Below, piece after piece: positions 25,074-34,035 of a stretch of 64,000 nt of DNA. Each line of letters starts with the position of its first letter. The stretch's first letter is position 1. The DNA lies in the NCBI GenBank assembly GCA_965206125.1, contig CBDBIN010000037.1, positions 62,001 to 126,000 of the forward strand, in the 5' to 3' direction. The notes under the pieces were generated by a model. The model saw nothing but the letters and a program-made list of their open reading frames with translations, searched no databases and was not told the DNA's origin. This DNA comes from CAXWPM01 sp965206125. Its GTDB lineage: Bacteria > Acidobacteriota > Terriglobia > 20CM-2-55-15. Made by a program: the position numbers and the translations under genes.

Positions 25074-26552
25074 TTAGTCTTCCGCGGCTTCCGGCGCGGG
25101 CTCTTCTATCGCAGACGCGGCCTTTGGGGCCGCCTTCTTCGTCGTCTTGCGGACACTCTTCTTCTTGGCGGTCGTTTTCTTCTTTGCCGCCTTCTTCGTC
25201 GTCTTCTTCTTGGCTGCGGTCTTCCGCTTGGTGGCCTTCGGCTTGGACTTGGGTGCGGCCCCCTCGTCGGCAGCGGCGGGGACTTCGGTCACAGCAACTG
25301 CGTCGACATCGGACGTTGCCGCTTCAGGCGCCATCGCTTCGGTTGGGGTATCGCTGGTTTCGGTCGGAGGTTTGAGCATCCGCTCCAGCTCATCCCCCGG
25401 GAAGATCCGCAGCACACCCTGCCGGTTGCGCTCCAGCCGAAAAAGTCCGGCTTTCTGCGCATGCCGTGCCAGATCCTGCAGGCCGGAAAACCCGAAGGCT
25501 CTCTCATCAAAGTCCGGATCAGAAGCCTTGATAAACTGCTTCATGCTCCGCAGGTACAAAGGCCACTTCGGCACCTTTTCCGACTTGTCGAAGGCCTTGC
25601 GCACCACCTCGACACCTTCCTCGAAGCGTACCGCTGCATTGCCAACGTCGCCTCGTACTGCGACGTTGCCCTCGTCACCGGGTAGTGCAACGTTCCCATT
25701 TACTTCAACCGGCTCCGCCGCCGGCGTCTCTCCGGATGTTCTGGACCGGGGACGCCGGGTACGGCTCGGTTCACGGTCGTTCTCGCGGTCCTCGACCTCG
25801 TCGGGCAGCTCGACGATGATGCTGCGGTCCAGGTGTTTCAGCTTGACCCGGCCCGTGCGTGCCAGCTTTTCCATGAAGTCGCGGAACGACGACGTACCGT
25901 AGTTCCGCTCCGAAAAAGTCGAATCCAGCTGCAACAACGTGCTCTTGAGCAGGCCGAGCTGGGGGGATACCTCGCGGTCGTTCAAGATCTGGACGGCGCG
26001 CAGGACCAGAGGCAGCGCCTTGTCTGGACGGAGCTCGCTGGTTCCCGTGCGGGACCGTCCGCCCGACTGCCGGCGGCTCGTGCCACGGATCAGGTTCTCG
26101 TATGCGATGAACTCATGGCAGTTCTTCTGCATTATGTTGCTCGTAAACGCACGCCCACCGACGACGAACACCTTCTTGTCGTACTGCTTGAGTTTCTCAA
26201 CCAGCGTGATGAAATCGCTGTCGCCGCCCACAATCACGAAAGCGTTGATATGGTTCCGCGTGAACGCCATCTCCAGGGCGTCGAGCGCCAGGTTGATGTC
26301 GGCGCCATTCTTGTCGCCGCCGGGCGTCAGATTCCTCTGGACCATCTGGATGGCATGCTGGCCCATCTGTCGACCATAATCGCCCGCGCGTTTCCAGTCG
26401 CCGTAGGCGACCTTGGTCACGATCTCACCGCGCTCCCGGATGGCGTCCAGGACAGCCGCAATCTCAAAGTTTCGATTCAGGGTGGTCTTGACTCCAATTT
26501 CGATGTTGTCGAAGTCGACGAACACCGCGATTTTCAAACGGTCTTCAGTCAA
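25074..26552 (-). CDS. NYN (PIN-like) domain protein with two OST-HTH/LOTUS domains and a histone H1-like tail
   Basis: The TTG at 26552 was chosen because GAAGGA lies six bases before it; a longer ATG frame adds only 14 unconserved residues. The 492-residue product has a NYN ribonuclease-like domain (residues 5-155) with Asp residues in 'VFVDFDNIEIG', 'NGADINLALDAL' and 'IVGGDSDFITLVEKL'. A LOTUS/OST-HTH domain follows ('NYGTSSFRDFMEKLARTG'), and a second is seen in 'RAFGFSGLQDLARHAQKAGLFRLER'. The last 80 residues are rich in Lys, Ala and Thr, like histone H1-type tails. It probably cleaves or binds RNA. A 149-residue zinc-ribbon gene lies upstream on the same strand. Confidence 0.87.
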   Translation of the reverse strand: MTEDRLKIAVFVDFDNIEIGVKTTLNRNFEIAAVLDAIRERGEIVTKVAYGDWKRAGDYGRQMGQHAIQMVQRNLTPGGDKNGADINLALDALEMAFTRNHINAFVIVGGDSDFITLVEKLKQYDKKVFVVGGRAFTSNIMQKNCHEFIAYENLIRGTSRRQSGGRSRTGTSELRPDKALPLVLRAVQILNDREVSPQLGLLKSTLLQLDSTFSERNYGTSSFRDFMEKLARTGRVKLKHLDRSIIVELPDEVEDRENDREPSRTRRPRSRTSGETPAAEPVEVNGNVALPGDEGNVAVRGDVGNAAVRFEEGVEVVRKAFDKSEKVPKWPLYLRSMKQFIKASDPDFDERAFGFSGLQDLARHAQKAGLFRLERNRQGVLRIFPGDELERMLKPPTETSDTPTEAMAPEAATSDVDAVAVTEVPAAADEGAAPKSKPKATKRKTAAKKKTTKKAAKKKTTAKKKSVRKTTKKAAPKAASAIEEPAPEAAED

Positions 26553-26703
26553 ATTGGTTCCTTCGTCCGCGTGATGCGGGTCCGGAGGGCGCACCCATCG
26601 GGAGCGCTCATCGGACCTGGCCTACACGGGGACTGTTCACAGTTATTCTTTGATTCTTGGTCTTCGTTGCCGGAACAATTCGCTGCCGGAACGGGGAATC
26701 CGC

Positions 26704-27153
26704 CTACCGGAACAGGTCGTCGAACGCGCTCCTGGCGTCCTTGTGTGTAGAAGGGGAACGCCGTTCACCGCCGTTCCCATTGCTTGAAGGGGATGTGGTC
26801 TCGCGTTCGATGGTCGTACGCACTTCGAAGAATTCGCACTCGTTCCGTATGTCCTTCGGAATGCGTTTTGGAATCGCCTGCGTGCACTCGAACTGAGCGC
26901 CGGTATCAAAATGGCGGCAATGTTTGCAACTCCTCAGATCGGTCTGGCACTTCGGACACTGGCTGTCCACGGAGATGTCCATGGTGGAAGAAATGATGTG
27001 GCCGCACATGCTGCACCGCAACAACTCCTGGAACCCTGGCATCCGTGGCGAACGAGGTCCCTCGCGGGAACGACGAGGCTCTTTTTTCCCTCGTTCCTCC
27101 GAACGCTCACGTTCCTCTTGTTGATAGCCGCGTTGGCTGTATTGTCTTCCCAT
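26704..27153 (-). CDS. Small zinc-ribbon-like protein with charged N-terminal tail
   Basis: The 149-residue protein begins with a Glu/Arg-rich disordered stretch, then has paired cysteines: 'RCSMCGHII', 'QCPKCQTDLRSCKHCRHFD' and single Cys in 'FECTQA' and 'NECEFF'. Three CxxC pairs suggest one or two zinc sites. The C-terminal half of the region resembles the CKHC...FECTQ...C pattern of short uncharacterised zinc proteins. It is upstream of the NYN-LOTUS gene by about 150 bases on the same strand, so a shared RNA-related role is possible but unproven. Confidence 0.75.
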   Translation of the reverse strand: MGRQYSQRGYQQEERERSEERGKKEPRRSREGPRSPRMPGFQELLRCSMCGHIISSTMDISVDSQCPKCQTDLRSCKHCRHFDTGAQFECTQAIPKRIPKDIRNECEFFEVRTTIERETTSPSSNGNGGERRSPSTHKDARSAFDDLFR

Positions 27154-27266
27154 GAGGTTTCCTCTTAGACCTGTCGAGAAGTGTGGGTAGTCGAGGGGTC
27201 AGAAAAGGGGATTTCTGATAGGACCCTACTATTATATTCCCGTGTCGCCTAAAAAGAGAACAAGGA

Positions 27267-29960
27267 CTATTCCTCGACAGGTTGGCCGACCAATTTGGCG
27301 ACCGCTTCCTTCGCAACCCGGTTGATCTCGCCATAAGGGTCCTGGAGGTCCTGGAACCTGGCGGGAGGAATCGGATCTCCGATCACAATCTCGACTTTGT
27401 GGGCCTTGAGGCGGCCCCCCCGAGGCCACGCCTCGAAGGTTCCCCGCATCCCGACGGGGACGATCGGAGCGCTCAGCTCGACCGACAGGATGGCCGGACC
27501 TTTCTTGAACCGGGTCAGACGGCCGTCCATGCTGCGCTCGCCTTCTGGAAAGACCAGCAGGATTCGCTGCTTCCGCAGTCCCACGGCGGCCACCCGCATC
27601 GCGCGGGTGAGGTTCGCGTTAGGGTCGACTGGGACGATGTTGACAGAAGCCGCGAGCCGGCTCATGACTGCCCCCTCGAAATAGTCGGTATAGCCCAGGA
27701 TGAAAATGTCCCGGATCACGCGAAACGGAAGTACCGAACACAGCAGGAACGGATCCAGGTAGGACACGTGGTTCGGACAGAGCAGGTACGGCCCCCGATC
27801 TGGAAGCTTCTCCAGGCCGCGCACCTTCGTGCGGAACGGTATCTTCGCCAGCAAACCCAGCATCCGGATTGCCGGAAAGCCGAAAAACGTGAGGCTGGTA
27901 CGCGATTCCTTGATGAAGGCCGCCGCGACCTCGTCATATCCGTCGGCGGCAAGCTTTTCGGCCCAGCTTATCGTTCCGCGGCCGGTTCCTTGACCGGCCT
28001 GTTCCAGCACCGCGACCAGGTCTTCGATCGTAAATACCTGACTCGTCTTCTCCTCGGGCAACTCCAGCTCCAGCTCGGCCTCGATCGTGGCCAGAGCCTC
28101 CACTCGCCCAAGGGAGTCGAAGCCCAGATCGAACTCGAGGTTCATGTCCGGCGCCAGGGCCCCGAGGTCCGGCTTGGCCTCGTGAATCACCCTGGCGACG
28201 ACAGCTGCGACGCCATCCCGGAGGACGGGATCGTCCTCGGCCGGGGCGTCTACGCGGCCCTCCCGAAGACGTTGGACCTCTTCTTCATACAGCTCGAACC
28301 GCTTCAGCTTCCGGGTGACGGTCCGAGGCAACGGCTCGTTCCGGACCGACAGTGACAGGACCCGCTGGTAGGAGGCCAGATCGATGGAGCGGTTGTCGAG
28401 CTCGTACTTGATCATCTCTGTTATTGCCGTCTGGTTCCGCCTGCGAAACTCTTCCAGGTCCGGCACGACCACGGCGTGCAGCTTGTCGCCGGGACCGGAA
28501 GCGTCGGGCATGCCCATCACGCAGATTTCCTTGATGAATGGGGACTTGTCGTAGTGTTCCTCGATTTCATCGGGATGGATATTCTTGCCGCTCGCAAGAA
28601 CGATGACATCCTTACTCCGTCCCGTGATCGTCAGGTTCCCGTCCGCATCCAGTCGGCCCAGATCACCGCTATGGAACCAGCCGTCGCGGATCGCGCCGGC
28701 CGTTGCCTCCGGATTCTTGTAGTAGCCCTGCATGAGGATGTCGCCGGCGATCGATACCTCGCCGATTCCATCTCCGTTCGGCTGATCGATGCGGATGCGG
28801 ACGCCCCGGAGCGGCCGGCCCACTGTGCCGAGGGCGTTGGCGCTGACGGGCGTCATGGTCGCGGCGGCGCTGGTTTCGGTCAGGCCGTAAGCCTGGACCA
28901 TCGTGTAGCCGAGGGCCGCAAAGTCTTCGGCTATCTTCGGCTCGAACCTTGAGCCGCCCGTGATCAGGAGAGACAGGTCGGGCCCGACGCCGTCATGGAC
29001 TTTCGCGAACAACCTGCGGCTGAGCGCTGGTTTCTTCATCTTTCGCGACAACCCCATCAGCACGGCGAAAACCTTCTGTGTGAGCCAGGGGCCCGCGGCC
29101 ACTTTCCCAAATACCTGCTTGTGAACCGCGTAGAAGAACTGGGGAACACACACGGAAAAGCTGATGTGATGCTGTTTAAAGGCCTCCACTATTCGCTGCG
29201 GCGAGATCTGACCGAGGAACACGACCCCGCACCCCGAGGCAAGCGCGCCCAGCCCGTTGGCCACCAGCGGCAGCACGTGGGAGAACGGCAGCACTGAAAG
29301 CATACGGTGGTCCGGCGACAGCTCCAGCATTTCGATGAGACCGTAGACGTCGTGGGAGATCCCCTTGGCGGAAATGCGAACGCCCTTGGGATCTCCCGTC
29401 GTCCCGGATGTGTAGATCAGCACTGCAGTCCCGTCGGGCGAGGCCGCCGACGGGGGCTCGGCATCGCCGCCACGGGCGATGAAGGAATCCCAGGAGACGA
29501 CGCCTTCGGGCGGCGTCTCGCTTCCTACGATCTCGACCGAGCCCCCGCCGACCGCTTCAGCGGCGGTCGCGACGTTTCCCTCATCGGTGAACACGACCCG
29601 GCACTCGGCATGATCGGCAAGAAGGCGGACGGCAGCGGCGGGCAGCAGCGTGGAGAGCGGCACGACGACGGCGCCCATCCTCAGGGTCGCCACCAGGACG
29701 AACACCCACTGGGGGCTGTTGCTCATCAGGATACCGACACGGTCCCCCGGCGCGATGCCACCCGCGGCCAGCGCGGCCGCCAGCCTCCCGGATGTCTCGA
29801 CGACGTCTCCGTACGAGTACTCCTCGATCCGGTCGGAGTGATCCATGGCCAGCGCAAACCGTCCGGGATCTTTCTCAGCCCTTTCGAAGAAACGCTCGAG
29901 AAACCACAGGTCGGAAATCGGCGCCGGGGATGGGCCGGATACTTCAGTTCTGAAAGTCAT
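27267..29960 (-). CDS. Acyl-AMP ligase / acyl carrier protein / PlsC acyltransferase fusion
   Basis: The start was placed at ATG 29960; the frame to 30026 overlaps the divergent gene. The 897-residue product has three domains. Residues 1-530 are an AMP-forming acyl ligase: 'AVLIYTSGTTGDPKGVRIS', 'YGLTETSAAATMT', 'GWFHSGDLGRLDADGN' and 'TGRSKDVIVLASGKNIHP'. Residues 560-640 hold a carrier protein with the phosphopantetheine Ser in 'FDLGFDSLGRVEAL'. Residues 680-890 are a lysophosphatidate-type acyltransferase with 'CPNHVSYLDPFLL' (HX4D) and 'FPEGERSMDG'. One chain could therefore activate a free fatty acid, load it on its own carrier and pass it to a lysolipid, resembling E. coli Aas but in reversed domain order and with a built-in carrier. 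Confidence 0.9.
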   Translation of the reverse strand: MTFRTEVSGPSPAPISDLWFLERFFERAEKDPGRFALAMDHSDRIEEYSYGDVVETSGRLAAALAAGGIAPGDRVGILMSNSPQWVFVLVATLRMGAVVVPLSTLLPAAAVRLLADHAECRVVFTDEGNVATAAEAVGGGSVEIVGSETPPEGVVSWDSFIARGGDAEPPSAASPDGTAVLIYTSGTTGDPKGVRISAKGISHDVYGLIEMLELSPDHRMLSVLPFSHVLPLVANGLGALASGCGVVFLGQISPQRIVEAFKQHHISFSVCVPQFFYAVHKQVFGKVAAGPWLTQKVFAVLMGLSRKMKKPALSRRLFAKVHDGVGPDLSLLITGGSRFEPKIAEDFAALGYTMVQAYGLTETSAAATMTPVSANALGTVGRPLRGVRIRIDQPNGDGIGEVSIAGDILMQGYYKNPEATAGAIRDGWFHSGDLGRLDADGNLTITGRSKDVIVLASGKNIHPDEIEEHYDKSPFIKEICVMGMPDASGPGDKLHAVVVPDLEEFRRRNQTAITEMIKYELDNRSIDLASYQRVLSLSVRNEPLPRTVTRKLKRFELYEEEVQRLREGRVDAPAEDDPVLRDGVAAVVARVIHEAKPDLGALAPDMNLEFDLGFDSLGRVEALATIEAELELELPEEKTSQVFTIEDLVAVLEQAGQGTGRGTISWAEKLAADGYDEVAAAFIKESRTSLTFFGFPAIRMLGLLAKIPFRTKVRGLEKLPDRGPYLLCPNHVSYLDPFLLCSVLPFRVIRDIFILGYTDYFEGAVMSRLAASVNIVPVDPNANLTRAMRVAAVGLRKQRILLVFPEGERSMDGRLTRFKKGPAILSVELSAPIVPVGMRGTFEAWPRGGRLKAHKVEIVIGDPIPPARFQDLQDPYGEINRVAKEAVAKLVGQPVEE

Positions 29961-30010
29961 CGTGGGAAGTTCAGAGCGATCCCGATTCGGAATCCCTGCC
30001 GGAGCCTCCC

Positions 30011-31549
30011 ATGCTAGCATACGCATCGATGCATTCCCGGCCCTGTTTTGCCCGCCCAGAGGGGACGAAGACCCGGCTGTTGACCACTGCCATCGCTTTC
30101 TGCCTGTTCGGTTGCTCCGCCATCGATCCGGACCGTCAATTCCTCAACCAAATCGCCACGGCGATGGGCGGCGAGTCGCGAATCCTCGCCGTCGAGACGC
30201 TGGTGCTCCAAGGCTCGGGGCAGCAGTTTCGGCTGGGCCAGAACGTGACCCCGGACAGAGATTTGCCGCAATACCGGGTGCGTGAGTATCGGCAGGCGAT
30301 CGACTTCGCGAACCGAAGGTGGCGCGACCAGATCGTGCGCATACCCGAGTTCCCCACAGCGAATCCCGGACCCGTAATGCGAATCTCCGGAGTCGATAAC
30401 GGCGTCGCTTTCGACGTCGGCAGCGACGGCACCGCAAGCCGTTTGAGCGACCTCGAAGGAGAGGCTCGCCGCATGGCGCTCTACCACCATCCCGTCGGCA
30501 TCTTGCAGGCGGCCCTCGACCCGGCCGCACGCGTCGTCAGGCGGCGGGAGAGCGGAAACGCCGAAGCCATCGACATCATGACGTCGGACGGAACCGAGCT
30601 GACGCTGTACGCCGACATGGGAACGAAGCTGCCGGCACGCGTGCGCTCGTCAGCCTACAACCGCAACCTGGGCGACGTGTTCGTCGAGACGGTGTTCGAG
30701 GACTACGAAGAGGTCGACCAGATCATGCTCCCGACGCGCCTGACGACGCGGCTGGATCGCTTCACGACGGCGATTTTCGAGGTAAGCTCGTCGGTCAACG
30801 CAGACACGGGCAAGCTAGAGGCCCCGGTCGGAATCAAGTCCGCTCCCACTCCGGTCTCGATAGCCTCGGTCGAGGTCGAGCAGGTCGCGCGGGGCATCTG
30901 GTACCTGACCGGGGGCTCCCATCACAGCGTCGTCATCGAGTTCGATGACCACTTGACGTTGATCGAAGCCCCCCAGGGGGACGTGCGGACTCTTGCCGTG
31001 ATCGAACAGGCACGGCAGCTCAACCCGGACAAGCCGCTGACCGAGGTCATCAATACACACCATCACTTCGACCATTCGGGTGGTATCCGGGCGTCGATCG
31101 CGTCCGGCCTGACCGTAATCACCCACGAGGGCAACCGGCGGTTTGTCGATGACATCGCGGCGCGCTCGCACACAGCCGCTCCCGATGCCCTCGATCAGAA
31201 ACCGCGCCCGTTGAGGATCGAGACCGTCGCCGAGAAACACACGATCAGCGACCGCGTCCGGACAATCGAGCTGTATCCGATTCGGGGAAACGCCCATTCG
31301 GAAACGATGCTGATGGTTTACTTTCCGGCCCAGCGGATTCTGACGCTCGCCGACGTGTACACCCCCCCGGCCGAAGGAGAGCCCATCCAGGGTAGTTTCC
31401 CTTTCGTGACCAACCTGATGGAGAATATCGAAACCTACAGCCTCCGGGTCGACCGGGTCATGCCCATCCACGGTCGCGTCGTACCGTTCAGTGAGGTCCG
31501 CCTGGCGGCGGACCGAGAGGCCGGGAGGGACGAAGACGAGATGCGGTAA
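30011..31549 (+). CDS. MBL-fold hydrolase lipoprotein
   Basis: The 512-residue protein has a lipoprotein signal with lipobox LFGC; ATG 30029 is an alternative start. Residues 40-280 form an uncharacterised beta-rich domain of the outer-membrane-lipoprotein-sorting type seen before some MBL domains. From about 290 the metallo-beta-lactamase fold appears: 'INTHHHFDHSGGIRASI' (HxHxDH), 'IRGNAHSETMLMVYFP', 'ILTLADVYTP' and 'MPIHGRVVPF'. Substrate unknown; thioester- or alkylsulfatase-like hydrolysis are options. It diverges from the acyl ligase gene, and is ten bases ahead of the Nramp gene, so probably an operon. Confidence 0.85.
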   Translation: MLAYASMHSRPCFARPEGTKTRLLTTAIAFCLFGCSAIDPDRQFLNQIATAMGGESRILAVETLVLQGSGQQFRLGQNVTPDRDLPQYRVREYRQAIDFANRRWRDQIVRIPEFPTANPGPVMRISGVDNGVAFDVGSDGTASRLSDLEGEARRMALYHHPVGILQAALDPAARVVRRRESGNAEAIDIMTSDGTELTLYADMGTKLPARVRSSAYNRNLGDVFVETVFEDYEEVDQIMLPTRLTTRLDRFTTAIFEVSSSVNADTGKLEAPVGIKSAPTPVSIASVEVEQVARGIWYLTGGSHHSVVIEFDDHLTLIEAPQGDVRTLAVIEQARQLNPDKPLTEVINTHHHFDHSGGIRASIASGLTVITHEGNRRFVDDIAARSHTAAPDALDQKPRPLRIETVAEKHTISDRVRTIELYPIRGNAHSETMLMVYFPAQRILTLADVYTPPAEGEPIQGSFPFVTNLMENIETYSLRVDRVMPIHGRVVPFSEVRLAADREAGRDEDEMR

Positions 31550-31558
31550 GGCTTTCTC

Positions 31559-32821
31559 ATGGCTCTCGATAAGAACAACCTCCCCCGAATCGGCCTGGCA
31601 ACCCTGATCGGCCCGGGACTTATGGTCGCCGCCACCGGTGTCGGCGCTGGGGACCTCGCCGCAGCGACGGTGGGCGGCGCAAACTTCGGCCTTGTGCTGC
31701 TCTGGGCCATCGTCATCGGCGCTTTCTTCAAGTACGTCCTCACCGAGGGTGTCGCCCGGTGGCAACTGGCGACGAACACGACGCTGCTGGAAGGATGGGG
31801 CGCGCATCTACCCGGATGGATCAAGGCATACTTCGGCGCCTACCTGATCCTGTGGACGGTCTCTGTCAGCGCTGCACTGGCGAATGCGTGCGGTCTGGGA
31901 ATATCCAACCTGACCAATGGCGCGGTGCCGAGTTCCTGGGGTGCGGTCCTCCACAGCCTGATCGGTTTCGCTTTCGTCTGGTTCGGCGGGTTCAGCGGTT
32001 TCGAGAAGCTGATGCGGGCGCTGATCGGGCTGATGGTCGTCACCATCGTCGCCTGCGCCGCGCTCACCCTCCAGGACATTCCGGGCACGATCAGCGGCCT
32101 GGTCATACCGATCATCCCCGAAGGCAGCACGGGCTCCCTGCTGGCGCTCATCGGAGGCGTCGGGGGAACGATCACAATCCTCAACTACAGCTACTGGATG
32201 CGGGAAGAGAAGATCGATGGGCCGGGGTACCTCCGGTACGTACGGGCCGACCTGATCGTCGCTTACTCAGTGACTGCGATCCTGGCCGTCGCCATCGCGC
32301 TGCTTGCCAACCAGGCATTCTTCGTCACCGGGGTCGAGTTGACCAGCGAATCGCTCGTCACGCAGATGTCCGAGATGCTCGGGACGACGATCGGCCCGTT
32401 GGGCAGCTTTGCCTATTCGATCGGCTTCTGGGGAGCGGTGTTTTCGTCGCTGCTGGGTGTCTGGCAGGGAATCCCGTACATGTTCGCGGACTTCTACGGG
32501 ATCGTCAGGAAATATCCGCACGACGTCCGGCGCGAGATGACCCAGGTGACGAGCACACACTACCGCGCCGCGCTGATCTTCATCACCCTGGCGCCGATTC
32601 CGTTCGCATTCCTGGCCCGACCGCTCTACCTGCTGGTGACATACACCGTGCTGGGCAGCCTGTTCATCCCATTCCTCGCCGCCACGCTCCTATACCTGAA
32701 CAACCGAGTGAAATGGGATTCCCCGCTCAAGCGCAACGGCTGGGGCGCGAACGTCGTGTTGGTGCTCGTTCTGGTGTTCTTCGTCGTCGTGGCCGCCCGG
32801 GACATCGTCGCGCAGTTCTAA
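31559..32821 (+). CDS. Nramp family divalent metal transporter
   Basis: The 420-residue inner-membrane protein shows about eleven hydrophobic segments. The Nramp hallmark in TM1 is 'GPGLMVAATGVGAGDLAAAT', where the usual DPGN is replaced by a more divergent version (GPGLMVAATGVGAGD), as in the distant Nramp-related branch. Later segments include 'GVGGTITILNYSYWMREE' (TM6 region) and 'GFWGAVFSSLLGVWQGIPYMFADFYG'. It would move Mn, Fe or Mg with protons; because TM1 lacks the canonical DPGN metal ligands, the substrate may differ. Confidence 0.85.
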   Translation: MALDKNNLPRIGLATLIGPGLMVAATGVGAGDLAAATVGGANFGLVLLWAIVIGAFFKYVLTEGVARWQLATNTTLLEGWGAHLPGWIKAYFGAYLILWTVSVSAALANACGLGISNLTNGAVPSSWGAVLHSLIGFAFVWFGGFSGFEKLMRALIGLMVVTIVACAALTLQDIPGTISGLVIPIIPEGSTGSLLALIGGVGGTITILNYSYWMREEKIDGPGYLRYVRADLIVAYSVTAILAVAIALLANQAFFVTGVELTSESLVTQMSEMLGTTIGPLGSFAYSIGFWGAVFSSLLGVWQGIPYMFADFYGIVRKYPHDVRREMTQVTSTHYRAALIFITLAPIPFAFLARPLYLLVTYTVLGSLFIPFLAATLLYLNNRVKWDSPLKRNGWGANVVLVLVLVFFVVVAARDIVAQF

Positions 32822-32825
32822 ATCA

Positions 32826-32850
32826 CCCCGTCGCTACCGCTCCGGGTTCT
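32826..32850 (-). repeat. Single inverted copy of the AGCGGTAGCGAC repeat
   Basis: CCCCGTCGCTACCGCTCCGG followed by GTTCT is the reverse complement of the core of the array at 22390. It follows the Nramp stop codon by four bases. Confidence 0.65.
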
Positions 32851-32863
32851 GGTCTTAGGAGGC

Positions 32864-32894
32864 CTGTAGGTGCGCTCTATGAGCGCACCTACAG
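32864..32894. terminator. Perfect hairpin between convergent genes
   Basis: CTGTAGGTGCGCTC-TAT-GAGCGCACCTACAG forms 14-base arms with a 3-base loop. It lies between the Nramp gene (rightward) and the flavoprotein gene (leftward) and could terminate both. There is no clear U tract on either strand. Confidence 0.6.
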
Positions 32895-32899
32895 AAGAA

Positions 32900-34035
32900 C
32901 TAAATCATCGCCTCATCGTGAAGGAGTTCCCCTCGTCGGAACCGCTCCAGGCACAACTCCGACGCGTCGATCGAGGCGAACCTGCCCGTTCGGATGAACT
33001 CCGACATCAACAGGCCCGCCGCCGGCGCCATCATCAGGCCGTGTCCGCTGAACCCCGTCGCCCAGTAGAGTCCTTCGATCTCGTCGCCTCCGCCAAGGAT
33101 GGCGTTGTGGTCGGGCGTCATTTATATAGGCCGCCCCAGCCGGACTCCAACCGAACATCCTTGAAGGCCGGGAGCCGACGACCGAGGATGGGGAGAAACT
33201 CCTCGTCGAACCTTCGCGTGTCACATTCGAATCGTTCTCCGGGGGGCTCGTCGTGGCGGGTTCTCGCCGCGACGATCGTCGTGGGCGTTTCACTCCGCCA
33301 ATGCAGGCCGCTCGGATCGACGACCATCGGGAAGTCGTATTCCCATTGCCGCGGCAGCGTACACCGGAACAATTGCTGCCGGACTGGCGTGACGGGTAGG
33401 TCGATTCCGGCGGTCGCCGCGATCGGGGCCGAGAATGCGCCGCACGCTATTACGACCTGCCGGGTAGGGCTCAAACCGGACCGACAAGCCACGGCGCTGA
33501 CTCGCCCGCCAACAACTTCGATGCGCCGGACTTCATCCGACACGAACCGGGCTCCCGCGCGCTCGGCCCTCCCCCGCAACGCCTCCAGTGCTCGTCGCGG
33601 CTCGAGATAGCCATCCTCCGGTCCGAAGACGCCGGCGACGATGTCGTCGGTATTGAGATCCTGTACGAGCCTGCGCACACCGGCCGCGTCCATCCACTCG
33701 ACCGGCACGCCGATTCCCCGCATCGCTTCGAACCGGCGCCGGAAGAGATCCGCACTGTGGGCATCGACGAGAAACAGGTAGCCCAGCCTCCGGAAGCCGA
33801 TCTCCGCTACGTTCTCGAAAAGATCCGCACTGTAGCGCACCATTTCAAAGCTTACACGGGAGGCAAACTGATGCCGCACTCCACCGAGCGCCAGGGCGCT
33901 CGATGCGAAACGGTAGGAAGGGTCGCGTTCGACGACACGAACGGTCCCGTCGAAGCCGGCCTCGAGAAGGTGGAATGCAATGCTGGAGCCGATGAGCCCA
34001 CCGCCGATGATGACGACGTCGGCGGATTCGCTCAT
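32900..34035 (-). pseudogene. FAD-dependent oxidoreductase (sarcosine oxidase beta/DAO-like), split by a frameshift
   Basis: The first part (34035 to 33118, 305 residues) has the dinucleotide motif 'VVIIGGGLIGSSIAFHL' and DAO-type segments to 'LESGWGGLYK', then a TGA. The second part (33121 to 32900, 73 residues) continues exactly where the family should, with 'MTPDHNAILGGG' and 'YWATGFSGHGLMMAPAAG', in another frame. Loss of one base in TATAAATGA explains the break, leaving an ATGA overlap. Intact relatives oxidise sarcosine, dimethylglycine or D-amino acids. The gene ends an operon for a glycine-betaine-type importer, so N-methylated glycine is a sensible substrate. It may be a true mutation, an assembly error, or two coupled chains. 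Confidence 0.8.

Noticed and set aside
31759..32997. 412-codon open frame on the + strand
   Set aside because: Runs in another frame over the Nramp transporter, giving an Arg/Pro-rich sequence with no membrane segments.
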